Of a DNA stretch of 64,000 bases, positions 16,952 through 24,790 are shown piece by piece; the first letter of the stretch is position 1, and each line of letters begins with the position of its first letter. The DNA is from Bog-159 sp963818855 (GTDB lineage: Bacteria; Acidobacteriota; Terriglobia; Bryobacterales; Bryobacteraceae): contig CAWFUH010000018.1 in assembly GCA_963818855.1 (NCBI GenBank), positions 124,001-188,000 on the forward strand, written 5' to 3'. Under the pieces are notes generated by a model. The model searched no databases and was not told the DNA's origin. It was given only the letters and a program-made list of their open reading frames with translations. Both the position numbers and the translations under genes were made by a program.

Positions 16952-17489
16952 GATTGGTCAGGTTTGAGATCAGCACGCTGGCGCGATAGACTCCCGGCTC
17001 TAACTGCAACGCGCCGATTTCCACCTCGCCTTTGAGCGGCGGGAAATGGAACGCTTCTCGTCGGGGTTCAGCGGCCAGATCGGAGAGACAGCAATTCAAT
17101 ACACGCACCTCTCGCTCAATCGCTTCGCGCCATTCTTCGTGGGGCAGGACTCCAGTCCTGCGCGGGTCCTCCAGGACCCGCCCTTCGCATGCTGAATCAT
17201 GCAACCCCCAGGCCGACGTGGACGTCGGCCGCAGGACTGGAGTCCTGCCCCACTCCACTTGCAGGAATTTTACTCGCACTTCGAGCTGAGCATCTTCGCT
17301 TCCGAGCACCAGGCATTCGGTGCGCATTTCGGATGTTTCATTCAATTCGCGCGCGCTGTAGGCGGGCGGAACCAGCACTCCGAAATTGAAACGCCGCTGA
17401 TTCTTCGCCGCCGACGGCCGGTACGGATAGAGCATGTAGCCTTCGTACAGAACCGCGTTCGCGATGCGCTCCACCAGCGGCAGATTCAC
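16839..17489 (-). CDS. N-terminal part of a frameshifted hydrogenase-operon protein with a repeat inside
   Basis: Starts at a GTG (17489) placed seven bases behind GAAGAGG and overlapping the stop of the previous gene (GTGA). The first 68 residues and the part after residue 120 look like a normal soluble protein of unknown family. About 38 codons in between are encoded by a 114-base hairpin repeat (17140-17253) that keeps the frame. After LISNLTN the sense frame moves by one base at a C/G run (16948-16952) and this frame ends in a spurious tail at 16839. Probably one gene with the segment at 16496-16951. Confidence 0.6.
   Translation of the reverse strand: MNLPLVERIANAVLYEGYMLYPYRPSAAKNQRRFNFGVLVPPAYSARELNETSEMRTECLVLGSEDAQLEVRVKFLQVEWGRTPVLRPTSTSAWGLHDSACEGRVLEDPRRTGVLPHEEWREAIEREVRVLNCCLSDLAAEPRREAFHFPPLKGEVEIGALQLEPGVYRASVLISNLTNRGPATSNPRRNTAVFAGIHTHHPGRPRWRIRFADRSP
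17140..17253 (+). repeat. TGGA-loop hairpin repeat, full element inside a coding frame
   Basis: A 114-base element bounded by an inverted 23-base end (GTGGGGCAGGACTCC... and its complement). It holds four hairpins: two with TCCA loops (stems GCAGGAC and GCGGGTCC) and two with TGGA loops (stems GGCCGACG and GCAGGAC), i.e. mirror-image halves. A central unpaired stretch of about 30 bases differs from other copies. It adds exactly 38 codons, without a stop, to the hydrogenase-operon gene around it. Confidence 0.9.
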
Positions 17490-18133
17490 CGGCGCACCTC
17501 TTCTGCGACGTTGTCGAGCAGATCTTCGACCGCTTGCTCCCAAGTGGCAACCCCCCGCTCGATCTTGTATCGGTGGAGCCGCTCGAAGACGTCGCGCCGC
17601 AGGTACAGCCACGCGCTGTTCGGATAATAGGCATCCATCATTTCGTTCCAGGTTTTTACCGGCAGCCGGAATTTGGATTCCGCATCCCAGGAGATGGGCG
17701 CCACGCGCAGCCCTCCGTCAATGGCTTCGTAAAACACGGTGCCGCTGAATTGAAAGCACAACGGGACGTCGCCGTCCTGCAGGCCGCCAAAATATTTCAC
17801 GAATGCCAGGTTGACATCGAACGTACAGGGGATCTGCAAATCCAAAATAGTGCTGCCGGAAAACTGCGGCACCACCACGCTGGCATGTGTCCATAAGAAA
17901 GTCCGCAGGGTCTGATGCCAGCGGTTCGGATGCCCAAACAGATCCTGCAAGCCGGCTTGTTCCGCGCTGCTGTAGCGCCGCTGGGCGGCCTCAATCTGGA
18001 TCTGGCAACGCAGGCAGGCCGTGTAGACCGCTTCCTCTCCGGAGTTGGCGATGCGCAGGCGAAAGCTCAACATGGGGGCCGCGGCGAACGGAACCGCAGC
18101 GGCTGTCTCAACCTGGAAGGTCAGATCAGGCAT
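17486..18133 (-). CDS. DUF6084-like hydrogenase-operon protein
   Basis: A 215-residue soluble protein, beta-rich in its first half (FQVETAAAVPFAAAPML, CLRCQIQIEAAQRRYS) with a Tyr/Trp-rich second half (KTWNEMMDAYYPNSAWLYL) and a helical end. The ATG at 18133 matches the usual start and overlaps the upstream DUF5947-like gene by eight bases. I assign it to DUF6084 from memory of group 1h hydrogenase operons in actinobacteria, where such a gene follows a DUF5947 gene. No enzymatic motif is visible; a CxxC is present at about residue 42. Confidence 0.72.
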   Translation of the reverse strand: MPDLTFQVETAAAVPFAAAPMLSFRLRIANSGEEAVYTACLRCQIQIEAAQRRYSSAEQAGLQDLFGHPNRWHQTLRTFLWTHASVVVPQFSGSTILDLQIPCTFDVNLAFVKYFGGLQDGDVPLCFQFSGTVFYEAIDGGLRVAPISWDAESKFRLPVKTWNEMMDAYYPNSAWLYLRRDVFERLHRYKIERGVATWEQAVEDLLDNVAEEVRR

Positions 18134-18773
18134 AGTGCGCACCCGCGGTTGCACCGGCCCGTTCCTTCAGGCCCTCGAAGAAAATGCGCAGCTCTTCCCA
18201 CACCTCGGAGCCGCCCGAGAATCCACGCCAGTGCGCACGGATCAGGCCGGCCAAGCGGTAGCATTCATCGATCGGCAGCAGGTAATACTCAGGCGCAGGA
18301 TAACCGCGCATTGGCCCCAGACGATTCACCATTAGGGCTTCCACGTCGGCTTCCATTTCTTCGAGCACCGGATTGGCTTCCACGATCTCGCTCCACGTAT
18401 TCAGCGGTAATTGCGATTCGGGTGCGCCCGCGGGGCTCGGATACAGCGCGACCACGCGGTTGGCGGGGCTGCTTTCGAAAAAGAAAGCCACGTTGATGGG
18501 AATGAGCAAGCCCTCCCATTGTGCGTCGGTCAGTCCGAAATTCTGCAGAAACCGTACCCGGCGTGGGACACGTTTGTAACGAGCGCCGCCCTGTCCGGCA
18601 AAGAGAACGGCACACGCGCCACAGGCACAAACCAGCTTTCGTTTATGGGGTTCGAGCAGGTGCGGATGATCGGGGGCCAGATCCGTGCCGCACAGCTCAC
18701 ACCTTTCGAGCGGGCGATTGCGGCGGACGAACCGGCGCAGAGCACCCAGCGTGTTGGTTGGGCTGGGAGTCAT
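18126..18773 (-). CDS. DUF5947-like hydrogenase-operon protein with Cys cluster
   Basis: A 215-residue protein whose N-terminal third holds CELCG (about residue 23) and CACGACA (about 48), a CxxC...CxCxxC pattern suggesting a zinc ribbon or rubredoxin-like metal site. The rest is soluble and globular (FFFESSPANRVVALYPSP, PEYYLLPIDECYRL). Its start overlaps the NifU-like gene as ATGA. The family name DUF5947 is recalled from hydrogenase operons of actinobacteria. A role as electron carrier or cluster-handling factor for the hydrogenase is inference. Confidence 0.72.
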   Translation of the reverse strand: MTPSPTNTLGALRRFVRRNRPLERCELCGTDLAPDHPHLLEPHKRKLVCACGACAVLFAGQGGARYKRVPRRVRFLQNFGLTDAQWEGLLIPINVAFFFESSPANRVVALYPSPAGAPESQLPLNTWSEIVEANPVLEEMEADVEALMVNRLGPMRGYPAPEYYLLPIDECYRLAGLIRAHWRGFSGGSEVWEELRIFFEGLKERAGATAGAHYA

Positions 18774-19348
18774 GCGCCGCCCTTCGCGCCCACCAGAATG
18801 GGCTGGGCGTTGGAGCCGGTCAGCATCTCGATGGGTACAAAACCGGCTGCCGGTTTTTCTTCGAGTCCCTCTATGATCAGATCCACCGCATCGGGCGCCG
18901 CGCCGTAAATCGCCTCTTCGATGACGGTCTTGATGGAAGCGGGCGAGGTCCTGCCGTTTTGCGCCGTCGCGCGGGCCGCGAGCCGCACCACGCCGTCTTC
19001 TACGCCCAGCAACTGAACCGAGTAGTCATGCTTGGCCAGGCGCGATTCCAGGCGGCCGATTTCCCGCCGTGCCCTGGTTTCGATATCCTCCGGATGCAGC
19101 CCGTAGAGCACCAGCAGACTGCCGACCAGATCGTCCCGGCCGAACCCGTTGATGATGTCCCGCCCGGCGGCGCCGCTCTGCTCCGCAATTTCGAGCATGC
19201 GCGCCAGCGCGCCGCCGTGCAGGTCCATCAATGCTTCCACCAGTTCGCGCGCGGCGGCTACCAGCGACGGATCGCGGGAAGCTTGCAGTTTCGCCAACAG
19301 CTGTTCGATCCGCCGGGCCTGACCCGGAACACCTGCCGTTTCATCCAT
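18770..19348 (-). CDS. NifU-like C-terminal domain protein lacking the CxxC
   Basis: A 192-residue protein. The helical N-terminal half (RRIEQLLAKLQASRDP) leads into a NifU C-terminal-like domain ending SIKTVIEEAIYGAAPDAVDL. True NifU/Nfu domains bind a cluster with a CxxC in this region; none exists here and the whole protein has no cysteine, so cluster scaffolding in the usual way is excluded. The ATG at 19348 is 17 bases after hhyL. The conserved spot next to the large subunit gene suggests an assembly or inter-subunit role. Confidence 0.8.
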   Translation of the reverse strand: MDETAGVPGQARRIEQLLAKLQASRDPSLVAAARELVEALMDLHGGALARMLEIAEQSGAAGRDIINGFGRDDLVGSLLVLYGLHPEDIETRARREIGRLESRLAKHDYSVQLLGVEDGVVRLAARATAQNGRTSPASIKTVIEEAIYGAAPDAVDLIIEGLEEKPAAGFVPIEMLTGSNAQPILVGAKGGA

Positions 19349-19365
19349 GGGCTGGCCTGCGATCG

Positions 19366-21159
19366 TCAATGCGCTCCAAACATGGGCGAGTGGACAGTTT
19401 CGAGCACTTTCCCTTTGCCCAGGTACATATGCACACCGCACGGCAGGCAGGGATCGAAACTGCGCACGGCGCGCATGATGTCGATACCCTTGAAGTTGTC
19501 CGGCCCGTTTTCTTCGAAGATGGGCGTGTTCTGCACCGCGTCTTCGTAAGGTCCCGGCGTGCCGTAAACGTCGCGCGGATTCGCATTCCACGGCGTCGGG
19601 GGGTAGGGGTGGTAGTTGGCGATCTTGCCGTTGCGGATGACCACGTGATGCGAGAGCACTCCGCGCACGGCTTCGTGGAAGCCGCAGCCGATGGCTTCAT
19701 CGGGCACCTTGAAGTCGGTCCAGGTACGGGTGCGCCCGGCGTGCAGTTCCTTGAAGGCCTGCTCCACAAAATGCAAAGCGGCCGCCGCGGCGTAGGCCTG
19801 GAAGTAAGTGCGGGCACGGTCGCGCTCGATGGCGTTACTCCACTTGGGAATCTTCCACTCGAATTCCACCTCGGGCAGCATGGTGGTTTTTGGCAGATAG
19901 ATCTTGACGCTGTGGCCGGTGGCTTTCAAGTAGCCGATGTCCACCTTGCCTGCCAGCGCGGTAGCCCAGAAGCGGGCGATGGGGCCGCCGCCAGTGTCCA
20001 AGGCCAAATAATCTTTGGTGCGTTTGTCGTACCATCGCGGCGACATGACCCAGGTATATTTGCCGCCGAAATCCCGCTTTTGCGGGCGCGGAATGGTGGT
20101 CTGATTCCAGGGATGCCGCTGATCTACGGGGTTGCCTAACGGATCGTTCTTGACGAACGTTTCGCCCTGCTCCCAGTCATCATAGTATGAGCTACCCAGC
20201 AGAATACGGATGTTCAGCCCGATATCGACCAGGTCGGTAGTGACTAACTTTCCATCCACTACCACGCCGGGGGTTACGTACATGGCGTTACCCCACTCAT
20301 TCATGTTCTTGTAAGTGTAGTCGCAAACCTCGGGATTATTGAACGAACCCCAGCAGCCCAGCAGGATACGCCGCCGCCCCACTTCTTCATAGCCCGGCAA
20401 GGCGTCGTAGAAGAAGTCGAACAGGTCGTCATGCAGCGGCACGACCTTCTTCATGAACTCCACATACTTCATCAGGCGCACCAGATAGTCGGTGAAGAGC
20501 TGCACGGTCGGCACGGTACCGACTCCGCCAGGATAGAGCGTCGACGGATGCACGTGACGGCCCTCCATCAGGCAGAACATTTCGCGCGTCATGCGGCTCA
20601 TCTGCAGCGCTTCGCGATAGAACGCGCCGGTGAACGGATTGAGCGCGCGCATAATGTCGGCAATGGTGCGATAGCCATGCAGGTTGGAGTGCGGCGAAAG
20701 GGTAGTCTCGGCCTTGGCCAGGACCTTGGGGTTGGTCTCTTTCACCATCTGCTCACAGAAATCCACGCCCACCAGGTTGTCCTGGAAAATATTGTGATCG
20801 AACATGTACTCGGCCGCTTCGCCGAGATTGACGATCCACTCCGCCATGGCCGGCGGGCGGATACCGAAGGCCATGTTCTGGGCGTATGTGGCGCAGGTTG
20901 CGTGATTGTCGCCGCAAATGCCGCAGATGCGGCTGGTGATGAAGTGGGCGTCACGCGGGTCCTTGCCCTTCATGAAAATGCTGTAGCCGCGAAAGATCGA
21001 CGAGGTGCTGTGACATTCCGCGACCTGGTGGTTTTCAAAGTCTATCTTAGTGAAAATTCCGAGACTGCCCACGATACGGGTAATCGGGTCCCAATTCATC
21101 TCCACCAGCTTTCTTTGCTTGCTGGGGGTCGAGGTTATCGATTCAGTGATTGTGCTCAT
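19366..21159 (-). CDS. hhyL: Group 1h-type [NiFe] hydrogenase large subunit HhyL
   Basis: A 597-residue large subunit carrying the NiFe(CN)2CO site that splits H2. The first ligand pair lies in TSRICGICGDNHATC (Cys79, Cys82) and the second in DPCLPCGVH (Cys571, Cys574). Twenty residues follow the final His577, the expected tail removed by the maturation protease. The N-terminal DPITRIVGSLG and the GDNH spacing fit the group 1h (actinobacterial/acidobacterial high-affinity) branch. AAAGGAG lies upstream of the ATG and hhyS ends 18 bases before it. Such enzymes oxidise H2 at atmospheric levels; here the group assignment is by motif, not phylogeny. Confidence 0.95.
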   Translation of the reverse strand: MSTITESITSTPSKQRKLVEMNWDPITRIVGSLGIFTKIDFENHQVAECHSTSSIFRGYSIFMKGKDPRDAHFITSRICGICGDNHATCATYAQNMAFGIRPPAMAEWIVNLGEAAEYMFDHNIFQDNLVGVDFCEQMVKETNPKVLAKAETTLSPHSNLHGYRTIADIMRALNPFTGAFYREALQMSRMTREMFCLMEGRHVHPSTLYPGGVGTVPTVQLFTDYLVRLMKYVEFMKKVVPLHDDLFDFFYDALPGYEEVGRRRILLGCWGSFNNPEVCDYTYKNMNEWGNAMYVTPGVVVDGKLVTTDLVDIGLNIRILLGSSYYDDWEQGETFVKNDPLGNPVDQRHPWNQTTIPRPQKRDFGGKYTWVMSPRWYDKRTKDYLALDTGGGPIARFWATALAGKVDIGYLKATGHSVKIYLPKTTMLPEVEFEWKIPKWSNAIERDRARTYFQAYAAAAALHFVEQAFKELHAGRTRTWTDFKVPDEAIGCGFHEAVRGVLSHHVVIRNGKIANYHPYPPTPWNANPRDVYGTPGPYEDAVQNTPIFEENGPDNFKGIDIMRAVRSFDPCLPCGVHMYLGKGKVLETVHSPMFGAH

Positions 21160-21177
21160 GGTATCTCCTTTTACCGA

Positions 21178-22242
21178 TCAGTAACTCCTCGGGTGGTACC
21201 CGGTAGTCAGCTCGGGGCGGGCGTGCCGCCACTTAGGTTCTTTATTGACCGTTGAGTTAGTAATTGACCGCAGTGTCCGGATGGCCCGGCCATACAAATT
21301 GACCGCGCCGGTAGATACCTTTCCGCCGGGCGGCTCATCCATAAACGGCATGAACTTATCAGGGAAACCCGGCATGGTGCAACCGATGCAGATACCGCCG
21401 ACGTTGGGACAGCCGCCGATGCCCGCCATCCAACCGCGCTTGGGCACGTTGCAGTTCACCACCGGCCCCCAGCATCCGATCTTCACTATGCACTTAGGCG
21501 AACCGTACTCGGTGGCGAAATCGCCTTGCTCGTAGTAACCCGCGCGGTCGCAGCCGTCGTGCACGGTGTTGCCGAACAACCATGTCGGCCGCAATTGCTC
21601 ATCGAGCGGGATCATGGGCGCCAGGCCGGCCACCTGGTACAGCAGGTAAAGCAGCGTCTCCATGAAGTTATCCGGCTGCACCGGGCAGCCCGGAACATTG
21701 ACGATGGGCAAGCCCGCCTTGGAGCGCCAGTCCCAGCCCAGATAGTCGGCCAGGCCCATGCAACCGGTAGGATTCCCTTCCATCGCATGGATGCCGCCGT
21801 AAGTGGCGCAGGTGCCGCAAGCGACCACTGCCAGGGCCTTGGGGGCCAGGCGATCGATCCATTCGTTGGTGGTGATGGGCTGTCCGGTTTTGTGGTCCGT
21901 ACCTAGTCCGGCCCAATATCCCTCGGACTTGATCTTCTCGTTGGGAATAGATCCTTCCACTACCAATACGAACGGCTCCAGCTTTCCTTCTTCGGCCAGG
22001 TACCAATATTTCATGAAGTCATCGCCTACTTCATAGGCGAGGACCGGGTTATGAAGATGGACCTTGGGCAGCCCGGGGATGGCTCCCAAGAGAACATCCT
22101 CCACACTGGGCTGGCTGGCGGCGGTGACGGAAACGGAATCTCCATCGCAGCCCAAGCCCGCAGTGATCCAAAGAACATGTATCTCGGCGACCGGAGACGG
22201 CCTCTGAGTTTTTCGCCCATACGGAACGGTTTCCGTTGGCAT
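21178..22242 (-). CDS. hhyS: Group 1h-type [NiFe] hydrogenase small subunit HhyS
   Basis: A 354-residue iron-sulfur subunit passing electrons away from the NiFe site. No Tat signal is present, so the enzyme faces the cytoplasm. The proximal cluster motif reads GLGCDGD: Cys32 is followed by Asp35 in place of the usual second Cys, the 3-Cys-1-Asp ligation known for group 1h enzymes. Further ligands are in GTCATYGG, VPGCPVQPD, TVHDGCDRAG, CIVKIGCWGPVVNC and GGCPNVGGICIGCTMPG. AGGAGGG precedes the ATG by a good distance. It is the first gene of the structural operon. Confidence 0.95.
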   Translation of the reverse strand: MPTETVPYGRKTQRPSPVAEIHVLWITAGLGCDGDSVSVTAASQPSVEDVLLGAIPGLPKVHLHNPVLAYEVGDDFMKYWYLAEEGKLEPFVLVVEGSIPNEKIKSEGYWAGLGTDHKTGQPITTNEWIDRLAPKALAVVACGTCATYGGIHAMEGNPTGCMGLADYLGWDWRSKAGLPIVNVPGCPVQPDNFMETLLYLLYQVAGLAPMIPLDEQLRPTWLFGNTVHDGCDRAGYYEQGDFATEYGSPKCIVKIGCWGPVVNCNVPKRGWMAGIGGCPNVGGICIGCTMPGFPDKFMPFMDEPPGGKVSTGAVNLYGRAIRTLRSITNSTVNKEPKWRHARPELTTGYHPRSY

Positions 22243-22413
22243 ATTTCACCCTCCTTTAGTGTCTTTTCAGACACAACGCGCCATCTGTTCAGTGCGGTTA
22301 AATGTGCATCCCTGGGCCAATTGTAGGAAAAGCCTGGAGTGGGTCTCAATCGGGAACGGCAGGTTTTCGCGCTCCGGTTATTCCTGCTGAGATTATCGGG
22401 GATTCCCTGATCA
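22243..22413 (-). promoter_or_regulatory. Leader and promoter region of the hydrogenase operon
   Basis: The 171 bases upstream of hhyS contain no gene. Close to the ribosome site is a hairpin, GTGTCT/AGACAC around TTTC (22259-22274), which could be a regulator half-site pair or an mRNA structure affecting translation. I could not identify a convincing -35/-10 pair. The NarL-type regulator encoded just upstream is an obvious candidate to bind here. Confidence 0.45.
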
Positions 22414-22505
22414 GTGGGGCAGGCCTCCAGGCCTGCGCGGGTCCTCCAGGACCCGCTCGGCGGGCCGGCGTGGACGCCGGCCGCAGGACTGGAGTCCTGC
22501 CCCAC
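22414..22505 (+). repeat. TGGA-loop hairpin repeat, full element between regulator and hydrogenase operons
   Basis: A 92-base element with GTGGGGC/GCCCCAC ends. It has four hairpins: TCCA loops with stems GCAGGCC and GCGGGTCC, then TGGA loops with stems GGCCGGCG and GCAGGAC. It lies 11 bases past the stop of the NarL-type regulator, so it would form the 3' end of that transcript and separate it from the hydrogenase promoter. Confidence 0.9.
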
Positions 22506-22516
22506 GATTCATGGAG

Positions 22517-23236
22517 TTACTGTGAGTTACTATCCGAAATTTCGCTGGTACGCGTCGCGGCTCCCTTTTCCGAGAGGAACCATTCGACCGCATGCTGCAG
22601 CAGCTCGCGCCCATTCTTAAGAGACAGCTTCTCTTTGATGTGCGCGTAATACGATTCCACGGTCTTCACACTGAGGTGCAGCTCTTCTGCAATCTGGCGT
22701 GTGCTGCGGCCCTTCCCCACCAGCCGGAAAACCTCTAACTCGCGGTCAGTGAGGTCTTCCACTGTACAGTGTTTGACACCGGTGCGGCTGACGAACTGTT
22801 GCACCATCTTCTTGGCCATACCTTCGCTGACGTAAACATCCCCTTTCAAAATCTGCCGGACCGCGATGAGCACCCTCTCCGTGGCCTCCTGTTTCATGAT
22901 GTAGCCATTGGCGCCGGCGCGCAGGGCGCGCTCCGCGTACAAGGACTCATCGTGCATGGAGAGGATCAGAACCGGCAGCCGGGTGTCGTTCATGCGAATC
23001 GTTTTCAGCAGATCGAGGCCGTCCGGCCCCTTCAGAGATACATCCACAATCACAATATCCGGCCGCAGGAAATCGATCGCCTGTAGCGCCGTGCGAGCGT
23101 CCTCCGCCTCACCGCAAACCGTCAGATCCGGCTCCCGGTCGATCAGTTGCGCCAAGCCTTGCCGTATGATGGGATGGTCGTCCACCACAAAAATTCTGGT
23201 TTTTCCGGACAGAGCAACGTTGGTCTGACCGTTCAT
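22517..23236 (-). CDS. NarL/LuxR-type response regulator of the orphan small-subunit operon
   Basis: A 239-residue regulator. The receiver domain shows IFVVDDHPIIRQGL, the phosphoacceptor in IVIVDVSLKGPDG, and the Lys of YIMKQEA. A LuxR-type helix-turn-helix (about 170-225) contains LTDRELEVFRLVGKG and TVESYYAHIKEKL. It starts 15 bases after the PAS kinase and is therefore its likely partner. The nearest downstream target on the same strand is the hydrogenase structural operon, whose leader begins about 100 bases beyond its stop. Regulation of that operon is inferred from position only. Confidence 0.92.
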   Translation of the reverse strand: MNGQTNVALSGKTRIFVVDDHPIIRQGLAQLIDREPDLTVCGEAEDARTALQAIDFLRPDIVIVDVSLKGPDGLDLLKTIRMNDTRLPVLILSMHDESLYAERALRAGANGYIMKQEATERVLIAVRQILKGDVYVSEGMAKKMVQQFVSRTGVKHCTVEDLTDRELEVFRLVGKGRSTRQIAEELHLSVKTVESYYAHIKEKLSLKNGRELLQHAVEWFLSEKGAATRTSEISDSNSQ

Positions 23237-23251
23237 ATTGAGTCTCCCCCC

Positions 23252-24790
23252 TCATGCGCCGCCGGCGCGAAAACGGCAAATGATCTCGGTCCCGCCAGCC
23301 CGCGCGCGGTCGACCTCCAATGTCCCGCCAACCATCTTGGCGCGGTAGTTCATTATATGCATACCCATGCCCCGGCTCTGGCCCACGTCTTCCGGAATGC
23401 CGGTCCCGTCGTCCAGTATGCTGAGCGCGGCCGCGCCGCCGGCTTCGCTCAAGGTGATCACAATGTGTTTCGGGCGGCCATGCTTAAGGGCATTGTTCAC
23501 GGCTTCCTGCGCGATGTGATACAGATGCATGGCGGCATCGTTATCGTACACCAGTACCGGCCGATCGCAGCGGAAACGGCACGAGACGCCGAACAAATCC
23601 TGCACTTCCGATGACCACTGCTCCAAAGCCGACATCAGCCCCCGCGCATCGGAAACCACCGGCAGCAGACCGCGGGAGAGCTCCCGCGTCCGGTGGATGG
23701 CCTGGTTGACCATGTTCACGATCTTGGCGGCATCGGAGCTCTCGGGCAGGGAACGGTCCGCCAGCCTGTGTTCCAATGCTTTGCTCATGAAGGCGATGCC
23801 CGTCAGGTGCTGCCCTAAACCGTCGTGCAGGTCTTGCCCGATATGCCGCTGCTCGCGCGCGCTGATATCCAGAATGGCCCTCTCCAGGCGCTTCGACTCG
23901 GTGATATCGACGCCCGTGAAAATGGCATGCCGCCCCTTGCCATGGCCATCGCGCAACGCGGTCCCCGACCATGAGACGAGACGCGCTACGGTTTCCCCCG
24001 CCATCCCATGGCTTTCAAACGGGCTCGGCCGCGACCCCGCCAGCAGGTGCGCGAAGGCACTCCGGAACCGCGCAAGATCTTGCGGCTTGACAAAGAGTTC
24101 CGAGGCGTATCGATCCTGCGACGCATGCAGGAATTGTCCCGCGGCTTTCTCGAACGCGCGATTGAAACGGACGATGCGTCCGGCGGGATCGAGCACCATG
24201 ACCAGGGTGTCCACGGTGTCGAGAATCGTCGAGACGAAATTGCGCTCCTCCTGCAAAGCTTCTTCGGCCTGTTTCAAATCGGTGATATCGAATGCCACAC
24301 CCTGTATGAACCAGGGCTCTCCATCGTCTTTCCGCACCACTTTCGCTTCGCAGTGGAACCAGACCACGTGTCCGTCACGCGCCATCACGCGGTACACCGA
24401 CCGCAGAGGCTTGCCGGTCAGAAACATCTCAGCCGCTTCCACATTCCAGCGCAGGTTGTCGTCCGGATGGATCTGGCGGTACCAGCGGATGGGATCTTCC
24501 AGCCACTCGGCCTGCGAGAAACCCAGCGCGGCCTCGATGTAGGGGCTGACGTACGCCTCGCCCGCGCCGCCGTCCAGGTTGACCATGAATAACACCGCGG
24601 GAATCTGCTCGACCAGAGTCCGGTATCGTGCATCCACGTTAAGCAGCCGGGTCTGGCCGTTCTGGGGCTGCCGGCCGGAATCGGTGCTACGCAGGAATAC
24701 GCCGGCCAACTCCTCGAGCAACAACTGTGCCTCGGCCACCGTAGGCTCCGCACCCAAACAGAAAGCGCCTTGGCCGCTCGCCGCCGTCAT
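23252..24790 (-). CDS. Soluble PAS-PAS histidine kinase (HisKA_3 type)
   Basis: A 512-residue cytoplasmic kinase with no membrane helix. Two PAS domains (about 50-175 with its PAC end GVAFDITDLKQAE, and about 185-300 ending FTGVDITESKRLE) precede the phosphoacceptor box RHIGQDLHDGLGQH (about residue 318). An HATPase domain follows with AVNNALKHGRPKH and DDGTGIPEDVG. Its ATG overlaps the stop of the orphan hydrogenase small subunit gene (ATGA), so the two are translated together. Known H2-sensing kinases (HoxJ, HupT) are also soluble PAS kinases that touch a hydrogenase-like sensor; by analogy this kinase may read the state of the second small subunit. Confidence 0.92.
   Translation of the reverse strand: MTAASGQGAFCLGAEPTVAEAQLLLEELAGVFLRSTDSGRQPQNGQTRLLNVDARYRTLVEQIPAVLFMVNLDGGAGEAYVSPYIEAALGFSQAEWLEDPIRWYRQIHPDDNLRWNVEAAEMFLTGKPLRSVYRVMARDGHVVWFHCEAKVVRKDDGEPWFIQGVAFDITDLKQAEEALQEERNFVSTILDTVDTLVMVLDPAGRIVRFNRAFEKAAGQFLHASQDRYASELFVKPQDLARFRSAFAHLLAGSRPSPFESHGMAGETVARLVSWSGTALRDGHGKGRHAIFTGVDITESKRLERAILDISAREQRHIGQDLHDGLGQHLTGIAFMSKALEHRLADRSLPESSDAAKIVNMVNQAIHRTRELSRGLLPVVSDARGLMSALEQWSSEVQDLFGVSCRFRCDRPVLVYDNDAAMHLYHIAQEAVNNALKHGRPKHIVITLSEAGGAAALSILDDGTGIPEDVGQSRGMGMHIMNYRAKMVGGTLEVDRARAGGTEIICRFRAGGA

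Noticed and set aside
22275..22340. A sigma-54-type promoter upstream of hhyS (TGGCCC...TGCA on the minus strand)
   Set aside because: The GG and GC are one base too close for a -24/-12 element, and the nearby regulator is NarL type, which works with sigma-70.
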